DNA of 64,000 nucleotides from Lepidurus packardi. Taxonomy: Eukaryota > Arthropoda > Branchiopoda > Notostraca > Triopsidae. Position numbers and translations under genes: made by a program. The stretch covers positions 11,466,790-11,530,789 of the forward strand of contig JAKZAN010000002.1 in assembly GCA_023053545.1 (NCBI GenBank), written 5' to 3'. The notes below the pieces were generated by a model. That model searched no databases. It was not told the DNA's origin and was given only the letters and a program-made list of their open reading frames with translations. Below are positions 12,888-23,716 of the stretch, piece after piece; position 1 is the stretch's first letter; each line of letters opens with the position of its first letter.

Positions 12888-14040
12888 AGTCATAGCATAA
12901 TTGCCACGAAAGACACTTTTTATGTATGAGAGTACTGTACATAGATGGAAAAACGCTTGGACAAACCACACCCACTGACTTTTTCTCCCGAAAGTGCGGA
13001 GCCGGGCATCAGTTCTGGTGACAGTGCATTGGATTGCATGAAAAAGAAACCCAAAATTTGATGTTTTTGTTTACAAGGAAGAAAAGAAGTTTCCAAATCT
13101 GCGCTCTCCTCAGTTTGATAACCTCAGTTTTTCCACCTGTTTGTGACCATGTGATGCGAAGCCAATCATGGGTGTGTTCCAAATCTCCCTTCTCTCCAAG
13201 ATGTTTTTGCTCTGTCAGATTGCCGTAATTCACGAGTGCCTTATGCAAAACCAGGAGATTTCTTATTGCCGTGGCAATTTTTTATAAGATGAAATTTGGG
13301 GGAGGGAGAATTAGAAACCCGTCTTTCTGTCGTACCTTCTTTGTGAGGAGAACAATAGGGTTTAGAAAGAGAGCAGAGAAAGTATAACACAACGGAAGGT
13401 TGCTGCTGAAAGACATTCACCACTTTTTAAGTGCCTTTTCTAAAAGGTTTGTAACAAAAGGAGGAACCATATCATGTGATGCCGTACGTGTACAGAGCTT
13501 TCTCCGTGTAAGGAGAAAAAAACCTTCGTCTTTTATTGCATTTTTTCCAGATTTATCTGATACCCTATGATTGTTCAGTTTTTCCGGTCCCTAAACAAAC
13601 CTTTAATTGACATATTGCCCCCATATATAAAATAGGGTTATCTTTTTTAGCTCCACATCTCTCATCGGTGTAAATTATTGTACACTGTTCTCTTTTCTCT
13701 TTTGAAGAAGAATGTGTCATATTGTAGAATCGTTAGACCAAGCACTTGTGTTTTGTTGAATACGGCAATCTCATGGCTATCTTTTTTTACATTTTTAAAC
13801 CTTCACTTTGTATTCGGAAAGACGGAATGGGGAGATGAAAGACATTCGAAGTTTGAGAGATTGTCGCGAAGCCAAAGTCATCCCTTTATCCAGTTGTGCT
13901 TTTGTATTTTTTAAAAGAAGTAGAGTTTTGTACGGAAATTATTGCGTTAGGCCAGTGCTGAGTTCTCGATCATTAAAAAAGCCAGTGCTGGGCGATTTTG
14001 CGTGTATAAAATATTGGTTCTGTCACAAACAATCATAAGT
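12888..14040 (+). other. Probable pnt 3' UTR
   Basis: Follows the pnt stop codon with no further open frame that resembles a protein. It is AT-rich and contains TTTTTA-type tracts and an ATTAAA at about 13974 that could serve as a polyadenylation signal; no canonical AATAAA was found. From about 14040 to 14660 the sequence holds only a possible ATPsynCF6 5' UTR exon near 14415-14431, which ends in a donor-like AAAG|GTAAAT. Confidence 0.45.
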
Positions 14041-14664
14041 TAATAGAATGTTAGAGTTTTAAAAGCTGCGTTGTTCTTATTTCATATAAACTTGTTTTTC
14101 CAGATCTCTTTCAAATTCCAATTACGCCAGTTGAAGGCTTTGCAATAACAAAACAACTGAAGACGATAAAACATACACTATCTCAAGTAGTTAGTTAAAA
14201 TTATAGTTAGATAACCAACAGTGTCTCCTTATGCACTGTAACCTATTTATCAAGTTCACGTATCTACAATCCATATTTTGTGAACTTGCCTTTCATTCGT
14301 TCTCAATTTCTCATTCATACTTCCCGCCGTGTACTTACGAACCGCTTTAGCGTATCCCCGCATTCGCGGTTCACTTGTTCCGTTTCCGGAAAAAGTTAGT
14401 TGTTAAGTGTTTTTCTCAGAGGCTTTAAAGGTAAATGTATACTATTTTCAACATTTTATCAAATTAGTAGTAACGGTTCTATGGTATTAAAACTAAGAAC
14501 TATAGCACAGTTTGATTGAAGTAGGTAGGCGGTCGAACGGACCTGAAAAATGATCTGGGTTTGGTTTGGAATACTGTTCTTTATCTTGCGTTGTACTTTT
14601 TTTTAGAAGAAAGGTATGATTTCGTATGTTTTATAATTATGCTGTTATTTTTAGCTAAGGTAAC

Positions 14665-15129
14665 ATGTTGTGCAATCCTCTTCGCACCATTACTCGTCAA
14701 CGGGAATTGTTGAGCCGTCAGTTTGGCGTATGTGCGGTTGTTGCCCAGAAAGCCTCTGACCCCGTTCAAAAACTGTTCATTGACAAGATTCGTGAATACG
14801 ATCAAAAAGCCAAGTACTTACATTGAGCGTAGAATAAGCTATATCTAGAAAAACAAACAACGTTCGTGCTTCTTAATAGAGCTGCTGGTGGAAAGCTGGT
14901 TGATGTGTCTCCACAAGTGGAACGAGACCTTAAAGCAGAGCTTGAAAAAGTAGCTAAGCAATATGGTGGTGCAGAAGGAACCGATATGACCAAGTTCCCA
15001 TCCTTTTCCTTTAAGGGTAAATATCCCCTTCATTCAGAGCTACTATACATACTTATGTTTGTATTGTCCTTCCGATACATTTGTCTATGGCGTTTAGATC
15101 CCAAGGTCGATCCCATCAACTTGCAGTAA
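14665..15129 (+). CDS. ATPsynCF6: Mitochondrial ATP synthase coupling factor 6 (subunit F6)
   Basis: Small subunit of the peripheral stalk of mitochondrial F1Fo ATP synthase, linking F1 to Fo in the matrix. Three exons, 14665-14813, 14880-15016 and 15098-15129, give 105 residues, the usual family length. Residues 1 to about 30 (MLCNPLRTITRQRELLSRQ...) are basic and lack acidic residues apart from one Glu, as expected of a mitochondrial presequence. The mature part carries the family signature DPVQKLFIDKIREY, then AAGGKLVD, a helical VERDLKAELEKVAKQYGG block, and a short tail KVDPINLQ. The ATG is the first after an in-frame acceptor-like TTTTTAG at about 14648-14653, so an upstream non-coding exon is likely. 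The order and spacing of motifs match insect F6 proteins closely. Confidence 0.95.
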
Positions 15130-15181
15130 ACTGTGCTTACTATTTCGCGCATTCTGTCACTAGTTCCGAAGATAATGTGTA

Positions 15182-15187
15182 AATAAA
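15182..15187 (+). promoter_or_regulatory. Polyadenylation signal AATAAA
   Basis: A canonical AATAAA 53 nt after the ATPsynCF6 stop codon, the expected distance for a short nuclear-encoded mitochondrial mRNA. Confidence 0.7.
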
Positions 15188-15189
15188 AG

Positions 15190-16054
15190 CCGTAAAAGGC
15201 ATCTCTTTGCCAGCTATACTTCATAAGTCTTCCCACTAAACCCTTCAGTATTTTTTGTTCGTAGTCGTGTTTGAGACAGACATTGAGACACAAATTGAGA
15301 CGCAATTTAACCTTGACCTTCAAAATTACTTTTTTAACTCCTCCCGGACATTAACTTATTAACATTCACCTACTTCATTTTCTAAACTCCAGTTACCCAG
15401 TTACTCAATCCCAGTTACTCTGACAGTTTTAAAAGATGCAATTAGAACAGTTTTCAGGTCAAAAAACAGTTCAACAGAAATAAGAATTAAATTAATCTTA
15501 AAAATTAAATCTTGGTTCGAGCGAGATTTAATCAAGCATGCTAATTGTTTCGAGTCATGTTTTACCGAGGTACCGCACAGTATAAAGGTCAACACAGTAG
15601 GAGGACGAGGTATCTTGCTGTGTGCAACTTTCTCGACAGTTAATCCCTTCCCTATGGATTAATTAGAGAATTCGACGCATTCGCAACCCGAAATGTTCGT
15701 AAAATATCCAAGCCGCGTCAAAAGAAACGGCTCGATTTTCTCTAAATAACGTTTCTTAATAGCAAGCGACATAGTGCAGGTGTAAATGTTTAATGTGATT
15801 GACATTTCCAATAATAAAACGGCACGACCGCTTAAAACGACGGAAAAATCACGACGAAAACATACTACGTTTCCATATTGCCCAAAGAATTTGAATGGTA
15901 AAAATTTTTTAATGCCAAAGCACAAACGTCAGGTTTGCAAATCAGCTGGTCGGTCGCAGGACTGAAGGAAAACGGCGTCTTGGTTTGTTATGTTACTTGT
16001 TCAAGCACACAACGACGGATCATACATAGTTCATTGTATTGTCTGTCAGCTAAC
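15190..16054. other. Intergenic region
   Basis: AT-rich spacer between ATPsynCF6 and the acyl-CoA synthetase cluster. No exon, RNA gene or repeat family could be supported. Confidence 0.6.
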
Positions 16055-17625
16055 ATGGATTCTGTTGAAGGTACGTAACTATGATAAATAATTATTTGGT
16101 AATTTGTGTGATTCATCGCGTTTTTTTGTCGTTTCAAGGAAAAGTCCTAACTTCGCCAATAGGCAAGACGTTGGAAGTGCCTCAGATACCTGTAGCCGAG
16201 TTTATATTGCGTTCGGGTGCGCTACACGATGATAACCGTATTTGTTTGGTAAGAAGACCAAACGTCTCGTTCTCGTTTCCTTACGTTGAGACGTTAGGAA
16301 AAACAAAGCCGTTTGCCATGTTTTCGCAGTCCACACAACAAAGCATACTTCTTTCCATTAAAACTTGCAGTAAACAACATTTTAAAAAATTGGATAATGA
16401 AGAAATTGGAATTGCCCGATTGAATAACAAAAAGTTATTTTTAAGAACGGGCATGATACTGTGGCACGAGATTTTAGATTTTAACTACAGAAGAAATAAA
16501 AGTTGATGAAGCATAACAAAGAGGAAAGCGTGTAAACGTTTGGGTTAATCATTAATTTTAAATAGTTCGGCAAGTAGGGTTCTACGTTTTGTAGGACGTT
16601 GGTCAATTATAGCAATTGGCTTATAGAACAATAGATTAAATAATTTGTTAAGAGAAAACACGATTGAGTGTTGGCTAGAACAGCTGACAATTGAGTTTAT
16701 ACAGGGCTTAGTTAAATAGAGCAGTAAATGAAAAAGAACATACAATATAGTTTTCTAGCATTCTAACAAGCAATGCCTTTTAAATCTTATCTGTACTAAG
16801 TTTTGTGTACCTCGAGCAAGCAATTGACTACGACCGGAAATACTAATGGAAACGGCTAGTAAACTCGCGTATCCGTCAAAACTGAATGGAAACGTTGAAT
16901 ATTGTATTACGTCTTATCCTTTTCACACGAAGCTATCTGCTAATTATCTCTACACTAACTCTTGTCTAGGTAGATGCAGAGACTAAGCGTACTGTAACTT
17001 TCGAACAGATTCGTACAGAATCTTGACTGTTTGCTGCATCCCTTCAGCAGCTTTTAGACTTGATGCCGGGTAAGAAAGTAGCCATAGCATTACCTAATTG
17101 TTTGGAGTTTTCGGCAGCTGTATTAGGAGTCATGGTATGCGGAGGTACAGCAAGTTTCGTAAATCCTCGCTATACAGCAAGTACGCTTTTATCACAAGGT
17201 TCTTGTAATGAATTTTGATGAAGTATTTTGTGTATCTAAGGTGAACTGAAGCACGATTTTAGCATTATCCAACCCGTCGTGATAATTTTCATGAAATACT
17301 TTATCCCTGCTGCAGCAGTTCTAGACCTCCAGCTGACGCCAAACCTGGTTGTAGTTGACGGAAAGGGAAGAAGTGGTCAAGAATTCAGCTGGGAGTATTG
17401 TAATTTTTAGTAATATTGTGTACGTGATACAAGTACTAGTTTTGTCTTTTTTTTTAATATGCATAATTATCAAATCTGTACTATTTGTATGCCTGTTATT
17501 TCTAGGTCAAATGTCAGATTACAAAAAGCTTCGCGGAGGAGTAACTTTTCTAGATGCCTTCCGAAGTCTGCAATCGGAAAAATTCTTCGTCAAGATTCCA
17601 TGTCGAATCTGTAGTATAATTGTGT
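16055..17625 (+). pseudogene. Acyl-CoA synthetase (luciferase/4CL-like), copy A, broken
   Basis: A third tandem relative of the two intact genes downstream. The first exons still align: 16055-16070 (start MDSVE), 16139-16248, and 16970-17180, with lengths identical to those of the intact copies (16, 110 and 211 nt). In the third exon an Arg codon (CGA in the paralogues) has become TGA, so the frame TES-R-LF is interrupted. The fourth exon fades out near 17392, and the sequence then jumps into the intron before the last exon, so the exons carrying the [17 protein letters not shown] and SGDIGYY motifs are deleted. The last-exon remnant (17506 on) has lost the [11 protein letters not shown] motif. 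A host-gene pseudogene formed by tandem duplication, then point mutation and a large internal deletion. Confidence 0.9.
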
Positions 17626-18791
17626 TCCTTGTACACTCTACAAGTAATATATGTTTTACTTTTTTCTCTCTGTCCAGATTTCATGCCGAAGCTCTTTAGT
17701 TCTTAATTTAACCGCAATAACGCATTAGTAACTATTTCCTGAACTAAACAACTTTGTTTTGCCGTAAGAAATAAACGTCGCTAGTGGATATGTCGGATGA
17801 AGGGAAAAACACTAGGATGTTATGATCGTTTAGTTTCAAAGGGATTATGTTCCACAGCCCTTCATCGTATATAAAAACAGGACGAGTATCTGGGAATGAT
17901 TAACTGGCCATTGTTCAGGTTTAAAATTAATTAGTTTTGAACTAATCTCTTCCAAAGTTTTTTTTTTAATGGCGTAAATTGCGAACTCAATAAGAATGCA
18001 CGAGTTGTTAAATAAAAAAGTGCGTGTCTATTCAGTGCATTGTTTTCTGGGTCTGTCCTAAATTGCGAATAATTAATTTGAGAGTTTTCTACGAGTCACT
18101 GCTTTATGCGAAGTTTTTTTGGGGGTTACGCTAGCTAAATCACTTCGTATGGTGTGCATAACATATTTCGCATTACCGCGAGTTCCACTTGATAAATAAA
18201 GTTGGATCCCAGTTTAAAAGGAAAAAGCAATTAGTTAAATGTTCTTTTCTGCGTATTCTAGAGACTTTTTTCCATAACTCAATTTACTAGTTTAACTACA
18301 TGACGAATATAAGTACTTTTGCAGTAGTTTATTTAATAGTTAAAAACTTATATATACAAGGAGTGAGCTACTTTCTAGTTCAGCACTTCTTAAAAAAATC
18401 ATATTTTATATTTAAACGTTCAGCTGATTGTAAGTGAGCTTTGAAACGAATGTAATACCAAATTTTTTTGCTGAATTTGAGAGCTGGCACAACACTGTCT
18501 AGCCCAAATCACTAGCCATTCAATCAGTTCATGTTCGTTATTCATTCATGCCTCTATGCTACATTGCCAAAGAAAGCCGGAGAAACGCTAGGGATCTGGG
18601 AGTGATCTTATGAAAACCTCGATAGTTTATATTTTGGACGGGAAAGTACAGTACTATCCTGTCAGAAAAAAATGTCCCGAACGAAGTGAGATCAAGCCGG
18701 AGTAACGCTGCGAGTCCGGTCACGGGAGAGCTATTTCTTCGGTTAGTTTCTTAATACTCACTACTTTGTTTTTGCACCATTACTGGCAATA

Positions 18792-18823
18792 CAAGCCGAA
18801 TTAACGCCACGAGTCTCGGCTTG
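18792..18823 (+). repeat. Short hairpin repeat, AACGC family
   Basis: Arms CAAGCCGA (18792-18799) and TCGGCTTG (18816-18823) enclose a TTAACGCCACGAG-type loop. Related sequences lie at 18574-18600 (AGCCGGAGAAACGC), 18694-18720 (AGCCGGAGTAACGC) and 21254-21289 (10-bp perfect arms GACTCCAGCC and GGCTGGAGTC around CGAGTAACGC). A further fragment, AGCTGGAGTAACG, is at 26871-26883. Confidence 0.55.
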
Positions 18824-19024
18824 ACGTAGGGAAAACGTCCCTAGCTTTTCTGTTTTGGAAGGAAAAGAATTAATTCAGCATTGAAACGGGTGAAAATAAA
18901 ATTACAGCTCAGGCCTCGGGCAGAGTAAAATTGCGAGGCTAAACAGTAACATCTATGGGCAGCCGTAAGTATATGTTACAGCGTTTGCGTAATACCTAAT
19001 TTTCACGAAGCCAAGTGAGATTAA

Positions 19025-19294
19025 GGGCCTAGTTGAACTCGATTAACATTTCATTGACAAAGGTATAAATAGGTTAAGACGGGACGCTAATGTCAATTCA
19101 TTGACATGCCAATGTCAGTTCATTGACATTTAATTGACATAGGTATTATACCCAATACCTATGTCATATATACCTAATACCGATGTCAGTATTACGTAAA
19201 CCTAAAAATTACATAATACCATAGGTATAATACCTAGAATAGATGGGACGCTATCAATGTCAATGAAATGTTAATCGAGCTCAACTGAAGGCCC
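19025..19294. mobile_element. 270-bp foldback element (MITE-like)
   Basis: Ends are inverted over about 35 bp: the left end reads GGGCCTAGTTGAACTCGATT, and the complement of the right end reads GGGCCTTCAGTTGAGCTCGA, both continuing into TTAACATTTCATTGACA. Inside are repeated TTGACAT words and a second nested inverted pair, GACATAGGTATT and AATACCTATGTC. No coding capacity and no clear target duplication. Probably a degenerate MITE or foldback transposon; the family is unknown. Confidence 0.7.
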
Positions 19295-20359
19295 GGAACG
19301 GGGAATTGTTGACGGAATCCAGACGACAAACAGAAGGTTCATTTTAATGAAGCTTAAACCTGTCGAATTCTTATTATTTACGCATAAGGCGTATATGTGA
19401 ACTTCACGTCATACCACTCGATTTAAATACTTTCCCGTCAGAAAGTCTTTCCATTGGCAAAGGATGGACGTTTTGCGAGCAAGTTTGGCCAGTGAAAATG
19501 ATTTTACAAGAAAAAATATTGACAAATTATTGTGTTAGGGAAAAATTATTGAAATAACGAAGAGAGGGTGCATCCGTTCTATCCGGGTCGTTCATTCGTT
19601 ATGTTTTAAGGAGAAAGTCAATTATTGAAGCGAAAGATTATTTCTCATATCCGTGTTGTTTATTTTCCAACGTAATGTACCTGTGTATAACTTTTTGCGA
19701 AGAAACGAAATATCCTAATATCCCTTACGAGGTGACGAAATATCCTTATTTGTCAACTTGCGCTTAATTTAACTGAGCAATAAGGTGTGTACACGGTACC
19801 TTAATTGGAACTAGCTAATTTTCTTTAAAGTTAAGAGAGTTTTAATAACCTCATGAATTGGAAAGCTCAAGCAACTGTTAGTGCTCATTAACCTGAACGG
19901 AGTGGTTTCTTAAACTTAAATAAGTCACCTGACTTATTTAAGTGGGATTACCTCAGGTAGATGGAACTATAGGACATTAACTTGTCCCATCTAGCCTAGG
20001 TATAACTAATCAGTTTATTAAAATCTAATTAACTAGGGCCTCTGACTAGCATTTTTCTATAGTGGATTATGAATTTTATTATGTCAAGGCCTTGAAAAGT
20101 TCGCTCGGCTTCCGCAGCTTACCTAAAACTAATGATATTGCCCTTCACCCCAGAAAAGTTTGCCGCCGTCTGGAAGTTTAATACTATTGTTTAGATCTTG
20201 TTTATATCAGTTCCGGTCGCGACGTCATTTCGAGTAGAATGGGATGTAACTAGTTTGTTACTAAAGGAAAGGAGCACCAGTTGTTCAACTATCTTTGGAG
20301 GGATACGAGAACTTAAACTCTGTATAGCTTATTCAGTGTGTGCTTGACAGTCGTTAAAT

Positions 20360-23300
20360 ATGGATTCTAGTAAAGGTACACGTATTGTACGTCTCCTGAG
20401 ACATTGCTTTCCTGGGTCCTTCTGTGTTTTTTATATGTATTTTAATACGTTTGTATATTTCAAGGCAAAGTTCTAACTTCAACAATATGCGAGAACCTCC
20501 AAGTGCCGCAGGTGCCGGTACCAGAGTACATACTAAGCCTTGCCGCACGCTTTGGGGACAGCCGTGCCTGTTTGGTAAGACAATCAAGCGACAGATTATC
20601 GTTTGCTTACTGTAAGCTTTTAATCTCATGTGACAGACAGACTTTTTTATTCATTTGCATTTCGGTTCGCTTGTTCGTGAAAACAAGCCAAATTTTAACA
20701 TAGACCCGAACCGACTTGGTTCATATGTCCGATTCCCAAATGAGAGATGAGCTGAGATAAGACAAGCGCAGGTAAATTATAGATCAGACAAAGCTTGTTG
20801 CAGAGATTAGTGGAAAGTATAAGAAAGTTAATTCACAAATACATTAAAACGACCGTCTCTTCAACAAATCTGACCAACTTTGGCATTGTCAATCTTTCCT
20901 TTGTCTTTCTCCTGCTTTGTTGATAATAAACTACGGATAACTTAATAGCTATTTTTCAAATTGCGAAGTAACGCAGTCTCACGAGGGATAACGCCGTTAT
21001 CTCACCTAATCCCTTTTGGAATCGTTCGGCTTGTATTGCAGTTGTTAAACAGTAAAAAAAATATGAAAGCATAATTAATTAATGTTCCGCTGAAGCTTAG
21101 TAAAAGAAACGCTACGATTTTCTTTTTTTATGTTCTTACATCATTTATTCTTAATAATTTTCTTGTCTGGCACATAAAAGGAAACGAGCCACGCTGCGAC
21201 GCCGGTAATAGCTAGGTTGTAAATCGGCTATTGTTGGCACACATAATATATTAGACTCCAGCCCGAGTAACGCTATTCCGGCTGGAGTCCGCCTACCCAA
21301 TTCGGTTTGCTCCGTTACCTTTTTTTCTTTTGTTCGTATTGTACAATAACTGCGACCGGAAGTCCATTTTTTATAATACAGTGTAGAATACTGTAGAATC
21401 TATTCAGTTTTAGTAGCCAATGAAAACACGACAATACAAGCTGGAGGAGCGCGTTCAGGTTATAATCATGATTTTCCCAGGACAGTTGCTTAAGTAGAGG
21501 TATATTCATCGAAAAAAAATTAAAGAGCATCCCTGAGAATGATGACCTGCATGGTTTTCATTTATGGTTCAAGTCGTCTGGGTATTTAATTGAATCGCAA
21601 TGATTGCTACTTATTTATGGGCATCCTTAATTAGCTGGGGAGCGGTTTAGAGCAGATTGGCTAAATAGGGCAATAAATATGTACATTTTTCTGTAGTTAA
21701 CGAGCAGTTAAGTTTATAGAATAATAAACAGAGCATAGGATTCCGGTGGACAGTAAACCGGTAGAAAGTAAACGGCAAGTAAAATGGCGTTTTCGATGAC
21801 ATTTTAGAGGAAACGGTAAACGAGACGCGGCAAAAGGTTATTGAAGTTGATTGCGTCTGTCCTAATTTATACAAAACACGCTCTGGCAGTTCTATTTACT
21901 CAATCGTGTATCTAGGTAAATGCAGAGACTAAGCGGACCGTAACTTTTCAAGAAATTCGCACAGAATCTCGGCTGTTTGCTGCATCTCTTCAACAAATCT
22001 TGCGCTTGAGGCCGGGCCAGAAAGTAGCAATTGCTTTGCCTAATTGCTTGGAGTTTTCCATAGCTGTTCTAGGAGTCACATTATGCGGAGCGACAGCCGG
22101 TCTCGTGAATCCTGCCTACAATGCAAGTAAGCTTTCCCTTATGACGTTACAGAATACAACTCTAACTTATTGTACCTGTGGATAAGGGGAACTGAAGCAC
22201 GTATTCGACATCATCCAGCCCGTTATTATAGTTTGTATGAAAACCTTTATTCCTAGTATACCGGTTGCGGATCTCAGTCCAAACTGTAAACATATTGTAA
22301 TTGATGGAGAGGGAAGAAGCGAACAAATTTTCGGCTTGGAATATTGCTTGAAACATGCAGATTTGGACGATTTTATCAAGCCTCATATTAATTGGGAATC
22401 GGATGTCTGTATGATGCCGTTCTCTAGCGGAACGACCGGCTTGCCCAAAGGTGTTATGCTTACCCATCGCAACATCAATACTGCAATTTGTCAATACGAG
22501 TTAGTTGATCTTACCGCCGATTTTTTTACAATTCATTTCGTATAATTTACCTCATATTATTTTAGGATATGGGCAGGCTACCGCGAAACGGATGTTGTGT
22601 TGTGCTTCTTACCATTCTTTCACCAGTATGGCTGTATGCAAAAGCTTGCCAATATCGCATTTGGTTGCAAGATTGTGATTCTGCCAAAATTCTCTTTCCC
22701 TAGCATGCTCCAAGCAATTCAGGATTTTGAGGTACGTAGATGCGTTCCGATGACCTCATACCATTCCCTTTTTATACTGTGTACACATTCTCCATTTTTC
22801 AGGTCAGCAGACTACCCTTGGTACCCCCAGTTGGACTTCTACTGGCCAAGAACCTATTGGCTGATCAGTATGATTTAAAATCTCTGAAAAGCGTACTGTG
22901 CGCATCGGCTCCTTTAAGCTTAGGCATAATTCAAATTTTGAACGAAAAATATGGCGTGGAAGTGATTCAGGGCTATGGAATGACTGAAACAACTCTGGCA
23001 GTTTTGGTGACCCCTCGGGGGCATGTGAAGAATGGCAGTATAGGCATGGTGATGCCATTTTTTGAAGTTAAAGTTGCGGATCCAGATACCGGCCGTGCAT
23101 TACGACCCAATCAAGCGGGCGAACTTTGGATGCGAGGGCCAATGGTTATGAAAGGCTATCATGGTGACCCTTCATCTACAGGGGCGCTTATCGACGCGGA
23201 TGGCTGGATACATTCGGGAGATATTGGATACTACGATGATGATGACTGGTTTTATATTTGTGATCGGATTAAGGAAATTATTAAGTACAAAGGAATGCAA

Positions 23301-23716
23301 GTAAGGCAACCTCAAAGAGTTGCTTGCACTTCACAAACTTCTTTCAAAATAGGTGGCACCTTCCGAACTGGAAGCCATCTTGCTTTCCCATCCCGAAATT
23401 TGTGACGCAGCTGTTCTTGGCATTGCTCACGAAGAGGCTGGCGAAGTGCCTAAGGCGTTCGTTGTGCGAAAACCGGAGTCTCAAGTAACCGAAAAGCAAG
23501 TCCAGGATTTTGTTGAAGGTATGTACAGTTATGAATTCTTGTATATGAAACCGTAATCCCCAATTAACGTCGATAGTAGCTTATACGCTTATCTTTCTAG
23601 GTCAAGTGTCACATTACAAAAAGCTGCGTGGAGGAGTAACTTTCTTAGACGCCATTCCCAAGTCAGCAAGTGGGAAAATTCTTCGTCGAGCATTGCGCTC
23701 GAACTCCAATCAATAA
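20360..23716 (+). CDS. Acyl-CoA synthetase, luciferase/4-coumarate-CoA-ligase-like, copy B
   Basis: Adenylate-forming enzyme expected to activate a carboxylic acid with ATP and CoA; the substrate is unknown. Eight exons: 20360-20375, 20465-20574, 21916-22126, 22187-22499, 22566-22731, 22803-23300, 23353-23518, 23601-23716; 531 residues with every junction in phase. Motifs: phosphate-binding [10 protein letters not shown] (about 192-201), YGMTETT (about 330-336), [11 protein letters not shown] (about 410-420), [11 protein letters not shown], and C-terminal [11 protein letters not shown] with catalytic Lys at about 519. HQYG replaces the HHGF-like luciferin-pocket motif of beetle luciferases, so a plain synthetase is more likely than a luciferase. 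The tail ends Ser-Asn-Gln, not a peroxisomal PTS1. Intron 2 is 1341 nt against 446 nt in copy C. The very short first exon (five codons plus one base) is shared by all three copies. Confidence 0.93.

Larger units (their letters stand above)
17626..20359. other. Intergenic region between copies A and B
   Basis: No gene supported. It contains a 270-bp foldback element (19025-19294), three members of a small hairpin family with a GAGTAACGC-like core (about 18575, 18690, 18792), and a 28-bp near-perfect palindrome (19915-19942). Confidence 0.6.

Noticed and set aside
16081-16506. 141-codon frame running from exon 2 of copy A into its intron
   Set aside because: Only 16139-16248 aligns with the paralogues; the rest is intron read through a donor.
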